From an uncultured Chloroflexota bacterium (GTDB taxonomy: Bacteria > Chloroflexota > Limnocylindria > Limnocylindrales > CSP1-4): 36,602 nucleotides of DNA. This document shows positions 22,499 through 31,895 of this stretch, in pieces (within the stretch, counting starts at the first letter, position 1; every line of letters starts with the position of its first letter). The translations under genes were made by a program, and so were the position numbers. Below the pieces are notes generated by a model. That model saw only the letters and a list, made by a program, of their open reading frames with translations, was not told the DNA's origin and did no database searches. Where the stretch lies: positions 1 to 36,602 of the forward strand of contig CAIJPD010000035.1 of NCBI GenBank assembly GCA_903822495.1, read 5' to 3'.

Positions 22499-23986
22499 CT
22501 AGGCGTTCGGCACCAAAGCATCATCTACTACGGCAGCTATCAACTCCTCGTACTCGGCCTGTCGGCGGGCTCCAATCAGCGAACTGTTGTGCGCGAGGAG
22601 GACGGCGTTCCCACCATGCCGGCGACAGGCCTTCACGAGACTCAGCGTTCGACGCGCCGCTTCATCCGGCTTGAGGTGCATGTACCAGTAGGTGGCGTCC
22701 ATCACCACGAGCGGGCGCTCACGGAGGGCGAGCTTCTTGCGGGAACGGAGGTCGAAGACGGGGTACTCGCGGCACGTCCCCATCCGGAAGCCGACTTGCT
22801 CGGCGTGACCGAGGGTTGAGTCGTAGTCCAACCCAGCCGCGGCCTGTGCTCTCCAAGTCTCCGGGTTTCTGAACCGCAGGTAGTGCTGGCGCACGCCCCA
22901 GGCAGGCTGATCAAAGCCACATGCCAGACAGGCAGAGCGAAGGGAGTCCATCTCCGTCTGCATGTGTTCGGGCGAGAGGTAGCTGTCGTAACTTGAATGG
23001 AGACCGATCTCGTGGCCGCGGTCACTGATCCTCCTCAGGAGGTTCATGATCTCTGGGTCGGTCAGGCGATACTGCCCATCGAGCGGGTTTCTCCCACCGT
23101 TGGCCATGAAGTAGAAGGCGCTCCGCAACCCGTGCTTCTCGCTCGTATCCATAAGCAGATCGAACGTGTTGAACGGATCTCGATCAACACGGCCGTGGCG
23201 GGCATCGACGAACGCGAGAGCGCGACGGCAGGCAAGCGCTGGATCTCCTCGTCGAAGGAGATCGCCCGCCAGGCCATGGGCCACAGTCCGACCCGTTTGC
23301 CCCGTCGCGGCCCACGGTCGATCTACGTCATGGGTGAGTCGGATCTGGAAGTTGGGTGGACGACGTTGAAGCGTCGGCCAGAGTGATCGGATCGCCTCCC
23401 AGAGCAGGTCAAGGTACTCGTCTGCGATCGGGCGCTCCAGGAAGCCGCCAAGGACTGCGAGGGAGTCTTCCGCTCGGAACCGGTCGTGTTCATCGCGCGA
23501 CCCTCGCACCAACTCCTCATACCCTGAGATGAGAAAGAAGATGCCGCCAAGGACATCGATGTTGAGGGCAATGCCGGATGGCGTACAACGACCGGCAACC
23601 CCCGATTCCTCGGCTCCAGGGTAGAGGACGGGCAGCATCGCCCGATCCTGGCCCACCAAGGTTCCGGGTCCGTGATTGCCCGACCCGGCGGTAGGTCCAA
23701 GTGAGGGATCCACGCGGCGAAGCGGGAGGGCTGGCATGGACCGCTCCGAGAGCCAGTCACTGGGCGCGGTCGCGAAGAGCCCATCGGAGATCATCAGAGA
23801 CTTCGCCTCTCCGTCGCCAGCCAGCTGGATCTCGACGTCCTTAGTCCGATCCAGGCGCAGTTCGTAGGCGAGACCGAGCCATTCGGACACGACGACATCA
23901 AAGACGTAGCGGCGCTCGGCGGGGTAGTTCTCGGGTGCGCTGATAAGTAGCGTCGGGCCGTCCTCCAGACGGGAAACGTCAGGCAT
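22499..23986 (-). CDS. Polysaccharide deacetylase-like protein with N-terminal DUF7033-type domain
   Basis: This 495-residue protein has an N-terminal domain (about 1-200) resembling the partner domain of long deacetylases: GIALNIDVLGGIFFLISGYEELV. The C-terminal carbohydrate-esterase-4-like barrel (about 215-470) has the metal motif IRLTHDVDRPW, FYFMANGG, ISDRGHEIGLHSSYDSY (His ligands), YDSTLGHAEQVGFRMGTCREYPVFDL and GGNAVLLAHNSSL. This arrangement is typical of enzymes in capsule or exosortase-linked exopolysaccharide loci that remove N-acetyl groups from the polymer. ATG 23986 is chosen; a GTG at 24013 would add nine residues. It follows the flippase gene on the same strand, 84 bases downstream. 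Confidence 0.85.
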   Translation of the reverse strand: MPDVSRLEDGPTLLISAPENYPAERRYVFDVVVSEWLGLAYELRLDRTKDVEIQLAGDGEAKSLMISDGLFATAPSDWLSERSMPALPLRRVDPSLGPTAGSGNHGPGTLVGQDRAMLPVLYPGAEESGVAGRCTPSGIALNIDVLGGIFFLISGYEELVRGSRDEHDRFRAEDSLAVLGGFLERPIADEYLDLLWEAIRSLWPTLQRRPPNFQIRLTHDVDRPWAATGQTGRTVAHGLAGDLLRRGDPALACRRALAFVDARHGRVDRDPFNTFDLLMDTSEKHGLRSAFYFMANGGRNPLDGQYRLTDPEIMNLLRRISDRGHEIGLHSSYDSYLSPEHMQTEMDSLRSACLACGFDQPAWGVRQHYLRFRNPETWRAQAAAGLDYDSTLGHAEQVGFRMGTCREYPVFDLRSRKKLALRERPLVVMDATYWYMHLKPDEAARRTLSLVKACRRHGGNAVLLAHNSSLIGARRQAEYEELIAAVVDDALVPNA

Positions 23987-24070
23987 TAAGCATGGAGCTG
24001 GGCGCGCCCTCACACGGCACCGGCGCGGAACCGGTGGGCCCCGTTCCGGGATTGCGACCCGTGGTCCGGG

Positions 24071-25405
24071 TCAATCCGGGCTCCCAGCGACGGGATCTGG
24101 AGTAGCCACGGCGGGCGGGCTCCCTCCGGACGGGTGTCCGACGATGGCGCGCCAAGACAGCAGCCCGTACAGCAACGAGATGAGACACCCAGCGACGCTG
24201 AGCGCGACGACGGCGCCGATTGCTGGAAGGTTAAGCGACCAAGCGACGACGACTGATCCCCCGAGCAGGGCAATTCTGCAGAGTTCACGAAGGAGGTGGA
24301 GATCCTGCCGCTCGAGGATATCCAACGCGGACCCGGTCGGGCTAGTGACAAACTGCAGGTAGTACATGGGGGCGAGGATCGCTACGAAGACTCCTGCCAC
24401 CACCCAGTCTTCGCCGAAGACGAACCCGAACGCTGCCTGGGATACCGCCGCAATGCCGACCATTGGCACGATCGCGATGGCAGCCAACTGACGGGTGGTC
24501 TTCCAGAACAGGGCCCGCAGGCCGTCGGGATCGGAACGGGCAAGTTGGGCAGCTTCCGCGGTGAATACCTGCCCCACTGCGCCAGCCACCAAGGTCGTGG
24601 GTAGCGCAATGACCCGCTGGGCCAGGGTGTACTCGCCACCAGTTTGCGTGCCATATAGGATCACGACCAGCAGGAGCGGGGCCTGCAGGCCCAGGGTGTT
24701 CAGGAATGCAGACGGTGCAGACATGAACGCAAAGCGCCGATATCGGCGAGCGGCCGCGGCCACCCCGGACCGTGAGACGCGCCGAAAGGATGGCGCGCTG
24801 ATACGCCAAGCTGCCCGGGCTAGACGGGTTGACCCGGAGACGCTTCCGAGGACCGACCCCATGAGGAGCCCCGGGGCACCCAGGCCAAGTGCGCCCGAGC
24901 CTAACTGGCCGAGGACCAGGGCGGCGGTCTGGCTCAGCCGATTGGCGGCAATGTCTGCGTAGGACCGCGAGCGCACTGCCCATGACGTGAGAGCGACGAC
25001 GAATCCGCCCCCGACCTGACCTAGGACGAGCAGCATCGCGTAGGCGCTCAGCGCCGAAACTCCTGCCGACTCAAAGAGCCACGGGCCCGCCACCCAGAGG
25101 ACCACTGCGCTTGCTGTGCCGAAGGCGAGCGCCACTAGCAGGCACAGCGCCAGGATACTGGCCGCCTCGTCGTCCGATGGCGGGAGGGGAATCGCGTATT
25201 CGTAGGTGAGGCAGCTGACCACCGTAAGGATGCCAAGCGCTGCGGCGACGACACCGAAGGCGCCGAACTCGGACGGCGTGTAGAGCCGCGAAAGGACTGG
25301 TGAGGACGCAACAACGATGAGCTGTGCGACGGCTGTGCCGGCGACGATGGTCATCGCCCCGCGAGAAGACGAGCCATGGCGCCACGCGCGCCGCAAGTAC
25401 AACAC
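24071..25405 (-). CDS. Oligosaccharide flippase (Wzx-type, MOP superfamily)
   Basis: A protein of about 444 residues with 12 or so membrane helices. The conserved N-terminal RGAMTIVAGTAVAQLIVVASSPVLSRLYTPSEFGAFGV is diagnostic of polysaccharide-exporter flippases. It flips lipid-linked repeat units across the membrane for polymerisation. Loops carry paired Arg (RRVSRSG, ARRYRRFAF) as in the family. The start is uncertain: GTG 25405 (or nearby TTGs) restores the usual basic N-terminal helix YLRRAWRHGSSSRG, while ATG 25354 would remove it. The gene is divergent from the asparagine-synthase-like gene across a 344-base gap. Confidence 0.88.
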   Translation of the reverse strand: MLYLRRAWRHGSSSRGAMTIVAGTAVAQLIVVASSPVLSRLYTPSEFGAFGVVAAALGILTVVSCLTYEYAIPLPPSDDEAASILALCLLVALAFGTASAVVLWVAGPWLFESAGVSALSAYAMLLVLGQVGGGFVVALTSWAVRSRSYADIAANRLSQTAALVLGQLGSGALGLGAPGLLMGSVLGSVSGSTRLARAAWRISAPSFRRVSRSGVAAAARRYRRFAFMSAPSAFLNTLGLQAPLLLVVILYGTQTGGEYTLAQRVIALPTTLVAGAVGQVFTAEAAQLARSDPDGLRALFWKTTRQLAAIAIVPMVGIAAVSQAAFGFVFGEDWVVAGVFVAILAPMYYLQFVTSPTGSALDILERQDLHLLRELCRIALLGGSVVVAWSLNLPAIGAVVALSVAGCLISLLYGLLSWRAIVGHPSGGSPPAVATPDPVAGSPD

Positions 25406-25749
25406 GGATCCGGGTCTACCTGCTCTCAGCGCGCAGTTCGGGGGCGCGAACGATCTTGCCCGCGACCGATAGTCCGGCCACGACGGACGGCCCCAAGGAT
25501 ATCGTAGGGCTTCGCCCATTTGCGGGCCGATTAGGCCCCAGGCGAGCCCGACGGATCTGGCTCCGCAGACTCCGAGGCCTCGTGGTTGCGTCAAGCGCGG
25601 TCGGTTGGCATCTCAATGGGTTCCCTGGGGGCAGTGGGTTGGCCATCTCACCTGAACTCCGACGCCGTACTATCCGAGTCGCAGTTCTCCGGCCCTGATC
25701 GGCGGAGTGAAGTTGGCCCAGCAGGGCATCCAAGCTCGAGGGTGGGCGC
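25406..25749. other. Divergent promoter region between flippase and amidotransferase genes
   Basis: 344 bases without a supported gene. On the plus strand TACTAT at 25668-25673 could be a -10 for the amidotransferase, giving a leader of about 70 bases. On the minus strand TACGAT at 25501-25506 could serve the flippase. Neither has a good -35. Several short open frames here lack ribosome binding sites and are not called. Confidence 0.35.
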
Positions 25750-27609
25750 ATGTGTGGGATCGCCGGGGTCATCGGGACGCACGTTTCGGTGGCGATGCTG
25801 AAGGGCATGTCCGATCGGATGGTCCATCGGGGTCCTGACGGCGAAGGACTTTGGATCCGCCCGGATCAGCGCCTCGGGCTTGCGAGCCGGCGGCTCGCGG
25901 TCATTGACCTCTCCGACTCCGGTCAACAGCCGATGCATTCGCAGTCCGGATCTGTCCTCGTCTTCAATGGCGAGATCTACAACCACGTTGAGCTCCGGTT
26001 GGAGCTGCAGTCGCGCGGCGTTGTATTTCAGGGCCACAGTGATACCGAGGTCTTGCTGGCTGCCTACGATACGTGGGGCTCTGGCTGTCTCTCGCGGCTC
26101 AACGGCATGTTCGCCTTCGCGATCTACGATCCGCGGCGTGACGTGCTGTTTGCAGCCCGAGATCGGCTTGGTGAGAAGCCGTTTCACTTCACGCAACTTC
26201 GCGACGGCACTTTCGCCTTCGCCTCCGAGATAAAGTCCTTGCTCGCACTGCCGGGGGTTCCGTGCAGCCCGGACATGGATTCCGTTTTCCGGTTCCTCCG
26301 GTATAGGGAACTGGATCGCGACCCCCGGACCTTCTTCGAGGGAATCCACTCGCTTCCGGCTGCGCACGCTCTTGAAATGACGCCGGGAGCGACGGAGTAC
26401 CGGACTTACCGCTACTGGGAATTGGAGGACCGCTCGCCGCTGGACCAGTCGCCCAATGACCTGATAGACGAGTTTCGCGCGCTCCTCTGGGATAGCACCG
26501 CGCTTCGTCTTCGGGCCGATGTTCCAGTCGGTTCGAGCCTCTCTGGCGGTCTCGATTCGAGCGTCCTCGTGGGGCTTATTGCGAGAAGCGGGGAATCGGG
26601 GCGTCAACACGCTTTCTCTGCGCGTTTTGCCGGCTCCTCGGTTGATGAGGGCCGTTACATCGATGCCGTCGTCGCAGCGACAGGCGTGAGTGGCCACGGG
26701 ATCACCCCTGAGCCGGGTCGCTTCGTGGAAGAGATCTCGGACCTGGCATGGCACCAAGAGGCGCCGGTCTTGTCACTCAGCGTCTATGCCCAATGGTCAG
26801 TCATGCGCCTGGCCAGGGACCACGATGTGACGGTATTGATTGATGGGCAGGGTGCTGACGAGATCCTCGGTGGCTATCGCATGTACTTCGGTGCGCTCCT
26901 CCTCGGACTCTTTCGCTCTGGGTCCGTGCGGGCTTTGGGCCATGAGGTGTCCAGTTATCTCCGTCACTACGGCCTTGCCAACGCGCCGCTGATTGCCTAC
27001 AGCCAGCTGCCACGCGGAATCGCCCAGCAAGTCAAGTACCTCTCGAGAACATCGTGCATCGACATGGGGTTCGCCCAGGCGCACGGAGGACCTCCCGAAA
27101 CCTACGACCGCACATTCCGCGATCCGCTCTCAAACCAGCTTCATGAGACGTTGACCCACACGATGCTACCCAGTCTGCTGAGGTACGCCGACCGCAACTC
27201 GATGGCCTTCTCCCGCGAGGTGCGCCTCCCGTTTCTTGATCACCGCCTAGTTGAGTTTGCCTTTACGCTTCCCAACGAGCTCAAGATCCACCGAGCAACC
27301 ACCAAGGTGGTGCTGCGCGAAGCGATGGACGCCCTACTTCCGCCGCTTGTTGCACATCGCCGAGACAAGGTCGGCTTCGCAGTCCCGCAATCATCGTGGC
27401 TTCGAGGCCACTTGCGCAGCTGGGCAACCACCATTCTCGAGTCGCCGGAATTCTCCGGGCGGCGATGGATTGATGCACGCGCAGCCAATGAGGCCTGGCG
27501 ACGCTACCTGAGCGGTGCATCCAACCTTGAGCCTGACATCTGGCGCTGGCTCTCGTTGGAGTGCTGGGCCCGCGAATACCTAGATCCAGGTGCTCGGCAC
27601 GATGCGTGA
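25750..27609 (+). CDS. asnB: Asparagine synthase-type glutamine amidotransferase (AsnB family)
   Basis: A 619-residue enzyme that starts MCGIAGVIG, so Cys2 is the N-terminal glutaminase nucleophile. The Ntn-type glutaminase domain spans about 2-210 (HRGPDGEG, FNGEIYNHVELR, HSDTEVLLAAY, FAARDRLGEKPFH). The ATP-PPase domain spans about 225-600 with the P-loop SGGLDSS at 265-271, DGQGADEILGGYRMYF and RYADRNSMAFSREVRLPFLDHRLVEFA. It transfers ammonia from glutamine to an activated carboxylate. Free asparagine is the textbook product. In polysaccharide loci such paralogues are thought to amidate uronic acids or similar groups, which fits here. The next gene overlaps by 8 bases. Confidence 0.93.
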   Translation: MCGIAGVIGTHVSVAMLKGMSDRMVHRGPDGEGLWIRPDQRLGLASRRLAVIDLSDSGQQPMHSQSGSVLVFNGEIYNHVELRLELQSRGVVFQGHSDTEVLLAAYDTWGSGCLSRLNGMFAFAIYDPRRDVLFAARDRLGEKPFHFTQLRDGTFAFASEIKSLLALPGVPCSPDMDSVFRFLRYRELDRDPRTFFEGIHSLPAAHALEMTPGATEYRTYRYWELEDRSPLDQSPNDLIDEFRALLWDSTALRLRADVPVGSSLSGGLDSSVLVGLIARSGESGRQHAFSARFAGSSVDEGRYIDAVVAATGVSGHGITPEPGRFVEEISDLAWHQEAPVLSLSVYAQWSVMRLARDHDVTVLIDGQGADEILGGYRMYFGALLLGLFRSGSVRALGHEVSSYLRHYGLANAPLIAYSQLPRGIAQQVKYLSRTSCIDMGFAQAHGGPPETYDRTFRDPLSNQLHETLTHTMLPSLLRYADRNSMAFSREVRLPFLDHRLVEFAFTLPNELKIHRATTKVVLREAMDALLPPLVAHRRDKVGFAVPQSSWLRGHLRSWATTILESPEFSGRRWIDARAANEAWRRYLSGASNLEPDIWRWLSLECWAREYLDPGARHDA

Positions 27610-29032
27610 TCTGGTGCCCCGATGGCCGGGCGACCCGGCCCGCCAATCGGTCATCCTAGGACTCGTCCTGCTCGCAGGGGCTCTCGCTGGCTTTGGCGGC
27701 TCGATGTGGGTTGTTGCAGCCCTTGTGGCAACTGGCCTCGGGTTCCTAGCCTATGCGGCGCCCGGCGTGCTTCTTGCCGCGTACGTTGCGATCCCCTTCT
27801 ATAAGGGCGCACTCCAGCCGTTCAGCCCCGTGGATGTGACGGTCGTACTCGCCGCACTTAACGGGGCAAGCCTGCTCCCCCTGATCATGAGGCAGACAGC
27901 CCTGCGCCGGTCCGCTGCCGTGCTCTGGGTCGCAACCGCGGTACTCGTGGTTGGAGGCGTGGCGTGGGCCATGGAAGGCAACCTCGCCCTAGGTACCGCA
28001 GCCGGCTGGCTCGGGCTCGTCGCAGTGCCCATGGTCGCCGCGATCAGGGTCTCAGCAGATCCTGGTGGAGCGCGGAGCTTCGTTGTCACGCTAGCGATGT
28101 TTAGCGTGGCGTTCGTCGGCCTGGGCGCACTTGCGCTGCTTGGGTCAGGATCCGGTGACCGGCTCCTGCTACTTGGCGCCAACACGATTGGCGTCGCCCG
28201 GGCAGCGTGCCTGCTGCCCGTCATAGGCGCCGCCTATCTCACGGCTTCCGGGCCCCGGAGCATTCGATGGCCCCTAATCGCCTTGGGGCCACCGGCAATA
28301 GTCGTCGCTATAGCCTCCGGCTCCCGCGGACCGGTGCTCTTTGCGATCGTCGTCGTGGCTGCTGGGGCCATCTCGGTCGGGATTCGGAATGGTGGAATAG
28401 GACACCGACGGACAGTCGGTGTCTCCGTCCTTGGCGCGTTGGCGGCCGTTGGTGTCGTAGCGCTCCTTCCGGAACTCCCCGTCGCATCACTTCTGAGGTT
28501 CGAGGACCTCCTCACATTTGTCCTCGGCACGCGAGGGGAAGGCGACACCTCGACGGCTGCGCGGCTGACGTTGTTTGACGCCGCATGGCAGATGTTCGCG
28601 TCGAAGCCCCTGTTCGGGTGGGGCACTGCGGGCTTCGCGTGGTTGAGCCCGCTTGACGAGGCGCTCCGAGGCAACACCTACCCGCACAACGTCCTGCTGC
28701 AATTCGCCGCCGAGTTTGGTGTGATCGGCCTCATTCTCGCGGTAGGGCTATTCCTCGTCGCCCTGAATCGTCGATTGCCAGCTGACCCGATGTGGCACGC
28801 CATCAGGTACATCTTCGTGTTCTGGTTGATGAACGCCATGATCAGTGGAGACATCTACAGCGATCGAATGCTATGGGGTCTCACGCTGCTGCTGGCGTTT
28901 CGGCCTAACGGACCGCAGTTGACCGTCGACGCCAAAGCACGCTCTAGGCTTGTTGCACCGCGCGGATGGACAACGTTCGCTCGGGCGAAGGTTGCCCCAG
29001 CTTCCGCCCTGATTGCCCCAGCATCCTCATGA
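27602..29032 (+). CDS. O-antigen polymerase/ligase (Wzy/WaaL-like) membrane protein
   Basis: A 476-residue integral membrane protein with about 11-12 hydrophobic segments and little similarity outside the Wzy_C signature. That signature, FGWGTAGFAW ... NTYPHNVLLQFAAEFGVIGLILAV, lies in the large periplasmic-loop region. It polymerises or ligates lipid-linked repeat units. The ATG at 27602 has AGGTG about 9 bases upstream and lies inside the asnB end, so translation is coupled. The stop overlaps the next glycosyltransferase by ATGA. The C-terminal tail after the last helix (from about 440) is polar and cytoplasmic. Confidence 0.85.
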   Translation: MRDLVPRWPGDPARQSVILGLVLLAGALAGFGGSMWVVAALVATGLGFLAYAAPGVLLAAYVAIPFYKGALQPFSPVDVTVVLAALNGASLLPLIMRQTALRRSAAVLWVATAVLVVGGVAWAMEGNLALGTAAGWLGLVAVPMVAAIRVSADPGGARSFVVTLAMFSVAFVGLGALALLGSGSGDRLLLLGANTIGVARAACLLPVIGAAYLTASGPRSIRWPLIALGPPAIVVAIASGSRGPVLFAIVVVAAGAISVGIRNGGIGHRRTVGVSVLGALAAVGVVALLPELPVASLLRFEDLLTFVLGTRGEGDTSTAARLTLFDAAWQMFASKPLFGWGTAGFAWLSPLDEALRGNTYPHNVLLQFAAEFGVIGLILAVGLFLVALNRRLPADPMWHAIRYIFVFWLMNAMISGDIYSDRMLWGLTLLLAFRPNGPQLTVDAKARSRLVAPRGWTTFARAKVAPASALIAPASS

Positions 29033-30171
29033 TTCGAGTCGCCCACCTCACGTCGGTACATCCTGCCGACGACATTCGGATACGGGGAAAGGAGTGCGCA
29101 ACCCTCGCCAATGCCGGGTACATGGTCTTTCTGATCGCCTCAAGCGACGCGCTGGCACCAAGTGAGGTCATCGACGGCGTGCATCTCGTCCGGGTGCCGC
29201 GACGCCGGGGCCGACTGCAGCGCGCGACTCGTTCGGCGTGGTCCGTCTTCCGGGCCACTCTTCAGACTCACGCGACCGTTTGCCACTTGCACGATCCGGA
29301 GTTGATCTGGGTAGGTATCCTGCTGAAGGTAGCCGGGCGCAAGGTCATCTACGATGTCCACGAGGATCTCCCGCGCCAGATCCGTGACAAGAATTGGATC
29401 CACCCGCTTCTCCGGGCGCCGATAGGCCGCGTCGCTGCCGTCATCGAATCGATGGCTGCGCGCTTGTTCGATGCCACGGTCGTGGTGACACCGACGATCG
29501 CTTCGCGGTTTCCACGCGCATCTACGGTGCTGATCAGGAACCTGCCGATCATCGCCGAGCTTGCTTCGACAGGCGGACAGCGAGCCTACGCCGCTCGGGC
29601 ACCGCTCGCGGTCTACGTCGGGGGTATTGCATCAACCCGTGGCGCACGCCAACTCGTCGAGGCTATGCACTTCGTCCGCCGGCACGTCAGGGCGCGGATC
29701 GTCCTGGCCGGCCGGTTCCAGCCGGAAGGGCTGCGAGATGACCTGTCCCAGATCGCAGGATGGGACCGCGTGGACGTCGCTGGATGGCTCGGGCGCTCCG
29801 ACGTTGCCGAGCTGCTTGGCTCCGCGCGGATTGGACTTGTAACCCTGCTCCCCACCGCCAGCTACCTTACCAGCTATCCCACGAAGCTCTTTGAGTACAT
29901 GGCCGCTGGTCTACCGGTCGTCGCATCGGACTTTCCGGTCTGGCGGGAGATCGTAGAGAGCGCAGACTGCGGTCTGCTCGTCGATCCGCGCGATCCCAGG
30001 GCGATCGCGGACGCGATCGAGCGACTCCTAGATGATCCTGGCGAAGCGGAAGCCATGGGCGAGCGTGGACGCGCCGCAGTCATGGAGCGATACAGTTGGG
30101 AAGCTGAGAAGTCCGTCCTTCTCGAACTGTACTTGCACCTAGCTGGCCCGCCCGGTGTCGGTGGTCAATGA
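29029..30171 (+). CDS. Glycosyltransferase family 4
   Basis: A 380-residue GT-B glycosyltransferase. The N-terminal domain includes MIRVAHLTSVHPADDIRIRGKECATLANAGY, HLHDPELIWVGILLK and VIYDVHEDLPRQI. The C-terminal donor domain includes AVYVGGIASTRGARQLVEAM, RIVLAGRF, VDVAGWLGRSDVAELL and PTKLFEYMAAGLPVVASDFPVWREIV, carrying the GT4 acidic/retaining motif. It would add one sugar of the repeat unit. ATG 29029 shares ATGA with the Wzy stop. It is the last plus-strand gene of the cluster and converges on the Wzz/kinase gene 16 bases away. Confidence 0.9.
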   Translation: MIRVAHLTSVHPADDIRIRGKECATLANAGYMVFLIASSDALAPSEVIDGVHLVRVPRRRGRLQRATRSAWSVFRATLQTHATVCHLHDPELIWVGILLKVAGRKVIYDVHEDLPRQIRDKNWIHPLLRAPIGRVAAVIESMAARLFDATVVVTPTIASRFPRASTVLIRNLPIIAELASTGGQRAYAARAPLAVYVGGIASTRGARQLVEAMHFVRRHVRARIVLAGRFQPEGLRDDLSQIAGWDRVDVAGWLGRSDVAELLGSARIGLVTLLPTASYLTSYPTKLFEYMAAGLPVVASDFPVWREIVESADCGLLVDPRDPRAIADAIERLLDDPGEAEAMGERGRAAVMERYSWEAEKSVLLELYLHLAGPPGVGGQ

Positions 30172-30187
30172 CGGGCCAGCCTGGGGG

Positions 30188-31798
30188 TCAAGCGGGTTCG
30201 TCATTGCTCGGCAAGTCGCCCTTCCCGTCGCCCTTCCCGTCCGCGCCCTTGCCGTAGCTCCCGTAGTAGTCGTAGTAGTACGACCCGCCGCCCCGGCCCT
30301 CGGAGAGCCGGTTGAGGGCCACGCCCAGCGTGCGCGCGCCGGCCTTGGCCAGCGCCTCGCGGGCGCCCTGGACGGCGCCGCGCCGCGTCCGCCCGGCATA
30401 GATCACGAAGAGCGTCCCGTCCGTGATGGACGACAGGATGGCCGCATCCGTGACCGCCTGGAGGGGCGGGCTGTCCACGATGACCAGGTCCGATGCGGCG
30501 ATGAGCCGCTCCAGGACCACCAGCATCCGCTTGGATCCCAGCAGCTCGGCGGGGTTGGGCGGCAGCGGGCCGGTGGTGATCACCAGCAGGTTCTCCTGCT
30601 CCGTGGCCTGGGCCACGTCGGCAATGCTGGCGTCGTCCGAGCGGATCAGGTCGGAGAGCCCGCGGCCGTTGGCCAGGTTGAAGATGCGGTGGGCGCCGGG
30701 CCGCCGGAAGTCCGCATCCAGCAGGAGCGTCCGTCGGCCGGCCTGGGCAAAGACCACCGCCAGGTTGGCGGCGGTGGTGGTCTTGCCCTCGCTGGGGACC
30801 GCGCTGGTCACCAGGAGCGTCCGGACAGGCGCGTCCACGGCCGCAAACTCCACGTTGGTGCGCAGGGTCCGGTACGACTCCGCGTCCCGGGAGCGCGGGT
30901 AGAGGATGGTGGCCAGCCGGTAGATCTCGCTCTTGCCCTTGGCGGCGCGCATCTTGGGGACCAGCCCCAGGGTGGGCAGGCCGGCGACGGCCTCCACGTC
31001 GTCCCCGTTCTTCAGGCTGTCGTCCAGGTACTCCACCACGAAGGCCAGGCCCAGGGCCAGGAGGAGGCCAACAAACGCGGCCAGGACGGTGTTGAGGAGG
31101 ACCCGCGGCGAGGCGGCCTCCGGGGCCGGCGTGGCCGGGTCCACCACGGTGATCAGGGTGGAGGAGGACTGGGAGAGGCCCAGGAGCAGGGCGTACGACT
31201 GGCGCAGGCTGGTCACCCGGCCCTGCAGGACCTGGAGCGTCTGCTCGTCCGCGGCGGACCGGAAGGTGAGGGCCGTGAGGCGGTCAATCCCCGCCTGGGT
31301 CTCGCTGATCTGGACCTGGGTGGCCTTGATCTGGTCACGCACGAAGGCGGCCGCCGCCCCGCTCTGGCCGGAGACCGCGTCCGACGCCGCCCCCAGCTGG
31401 TCCGCCAGGGAGTTGGCGATGTCCGCGGCCCGGCCGGGGTCGCCGTCCTGCGCCGTGATGGTGACCAGGGTGGAGTTGAGCGGCGCGCTGGCCACGATGC
31501 GCTTGCGCAGGTCCGCCGGCGTGATCCCCAGCTTGGTCTCGTCGATGACGTGGGCCAGGACGGGCGTGGTGAGCGCCAGGTCCGCGTACGTCTGGGAGAT
31601 TCGCTGGCTGACCAGGATGTCGTTGTAGTTGGGGTTGGCCGTGCTCAGGGACTGGCCCACGATCAGGGTGACCTTGGCCTCGTAGACCTTGGGCAGCGCC
31701 GAGGAGACCAGGTACGCGGACGCACCGGCCAGCAGGATGCTCGCGATCAGGAACCAGAACCAGGAGCGGATGACGGCGAGCTGGCGGCGGAGTTCCAT
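30188..31798 (-). CDS. Fused Wzz chain-length determinant and BY-type tyrosine autokinase
   Basis: A 536-residue protein joining a Wzz domain to a bacterial tyrosine kinase. The first membrane helix is about 13-33. A periplasmic coiled-coil follows (about 40-230). The second helix (about 233-258) has the Pro/Gly-rich Wzz tail. The kinase part has Walker A SAVPSEGKTT (332-341), Walker A' LLLDADFRRP (358 on), Walker B VIVDSPP and the Tyr cluster SYYYDYYGSY (506-515) that autophosphorylates. It controls polymer length and export by cycling between phosphorylated oligomers. The C-terminus continues in Gly/Lys/Asp repeats (GKGADGKGDGKGD). A phosphatase partner is not in the window. Start at ATG 31798 with a TATACT -10 on the same strand. 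Confidence 0.92.
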   Translation of the reverse strand: MELRRQLAVIRSWFWFLIASILLAGASAYLVSSALPKVYEAKVTLIVGQSLSTANPNYNDILVSQRISQTYADLALTTPVLAHVIDETKLGITPADLRKRIVASAPLNSTLVTITAQDGDPGRAADIANSLADQLGAASDAVSGQSGAAAAFVRDQIKATQVQISETQAGIDRLTALTFRSAADEQTLQVLQGRVTSLRQSYALLLGLSQSSSTLITVVDPATPAPEAASPRVLLNTVLAAFVGLLLALGLAFVVEYLDDSLKNGDDVEAVAGLPTLGLVPKMRAAKGKSEIYRLATILYPRSRDAESYRTLRTNVEFAAVDAPVRTLLVTSAVPSEGKTTTAANLAVVFAQAGRRTLLLDADFRRPGAHRIFNLANGRGLSDLIRSDDASIADVAQATEQENLLVITTGPLPPNPAELLGSKRMLVVLERLIAASDLVIVDSPPLQAVTDAAILSSITDGTLFVIYAGRTRRGAVQGAREALAKAGARTLGVALNRLSEGRGGGSYYYDYYGSYGKGADGKGDGKGDLPSNDEPA

Positions 31799-31840
31799 GG
31801 GGCTTGGAATCCCTCAGGTGGGGGCACGGGCGGCAGGCCG

Positions 31841-31846
31841 AGTATA
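31841..31846 (-). promoter_or_regulatory. Candidate -10 (TATACT) for the Wzz/kinase gene
   Basis: TATACT on the minus strand matches the consensus at five of six positions and lies 42 bases before the ATG at 31798. The G+C-rich surroundings make it stand out. No clear -35 is seen. Confidence 0.45.
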
Positions 31847-31895
31847 GGCGCGCGGGCTACGGATCCGGCCGGGGCCGGTGGACGGGCGGATTGGC

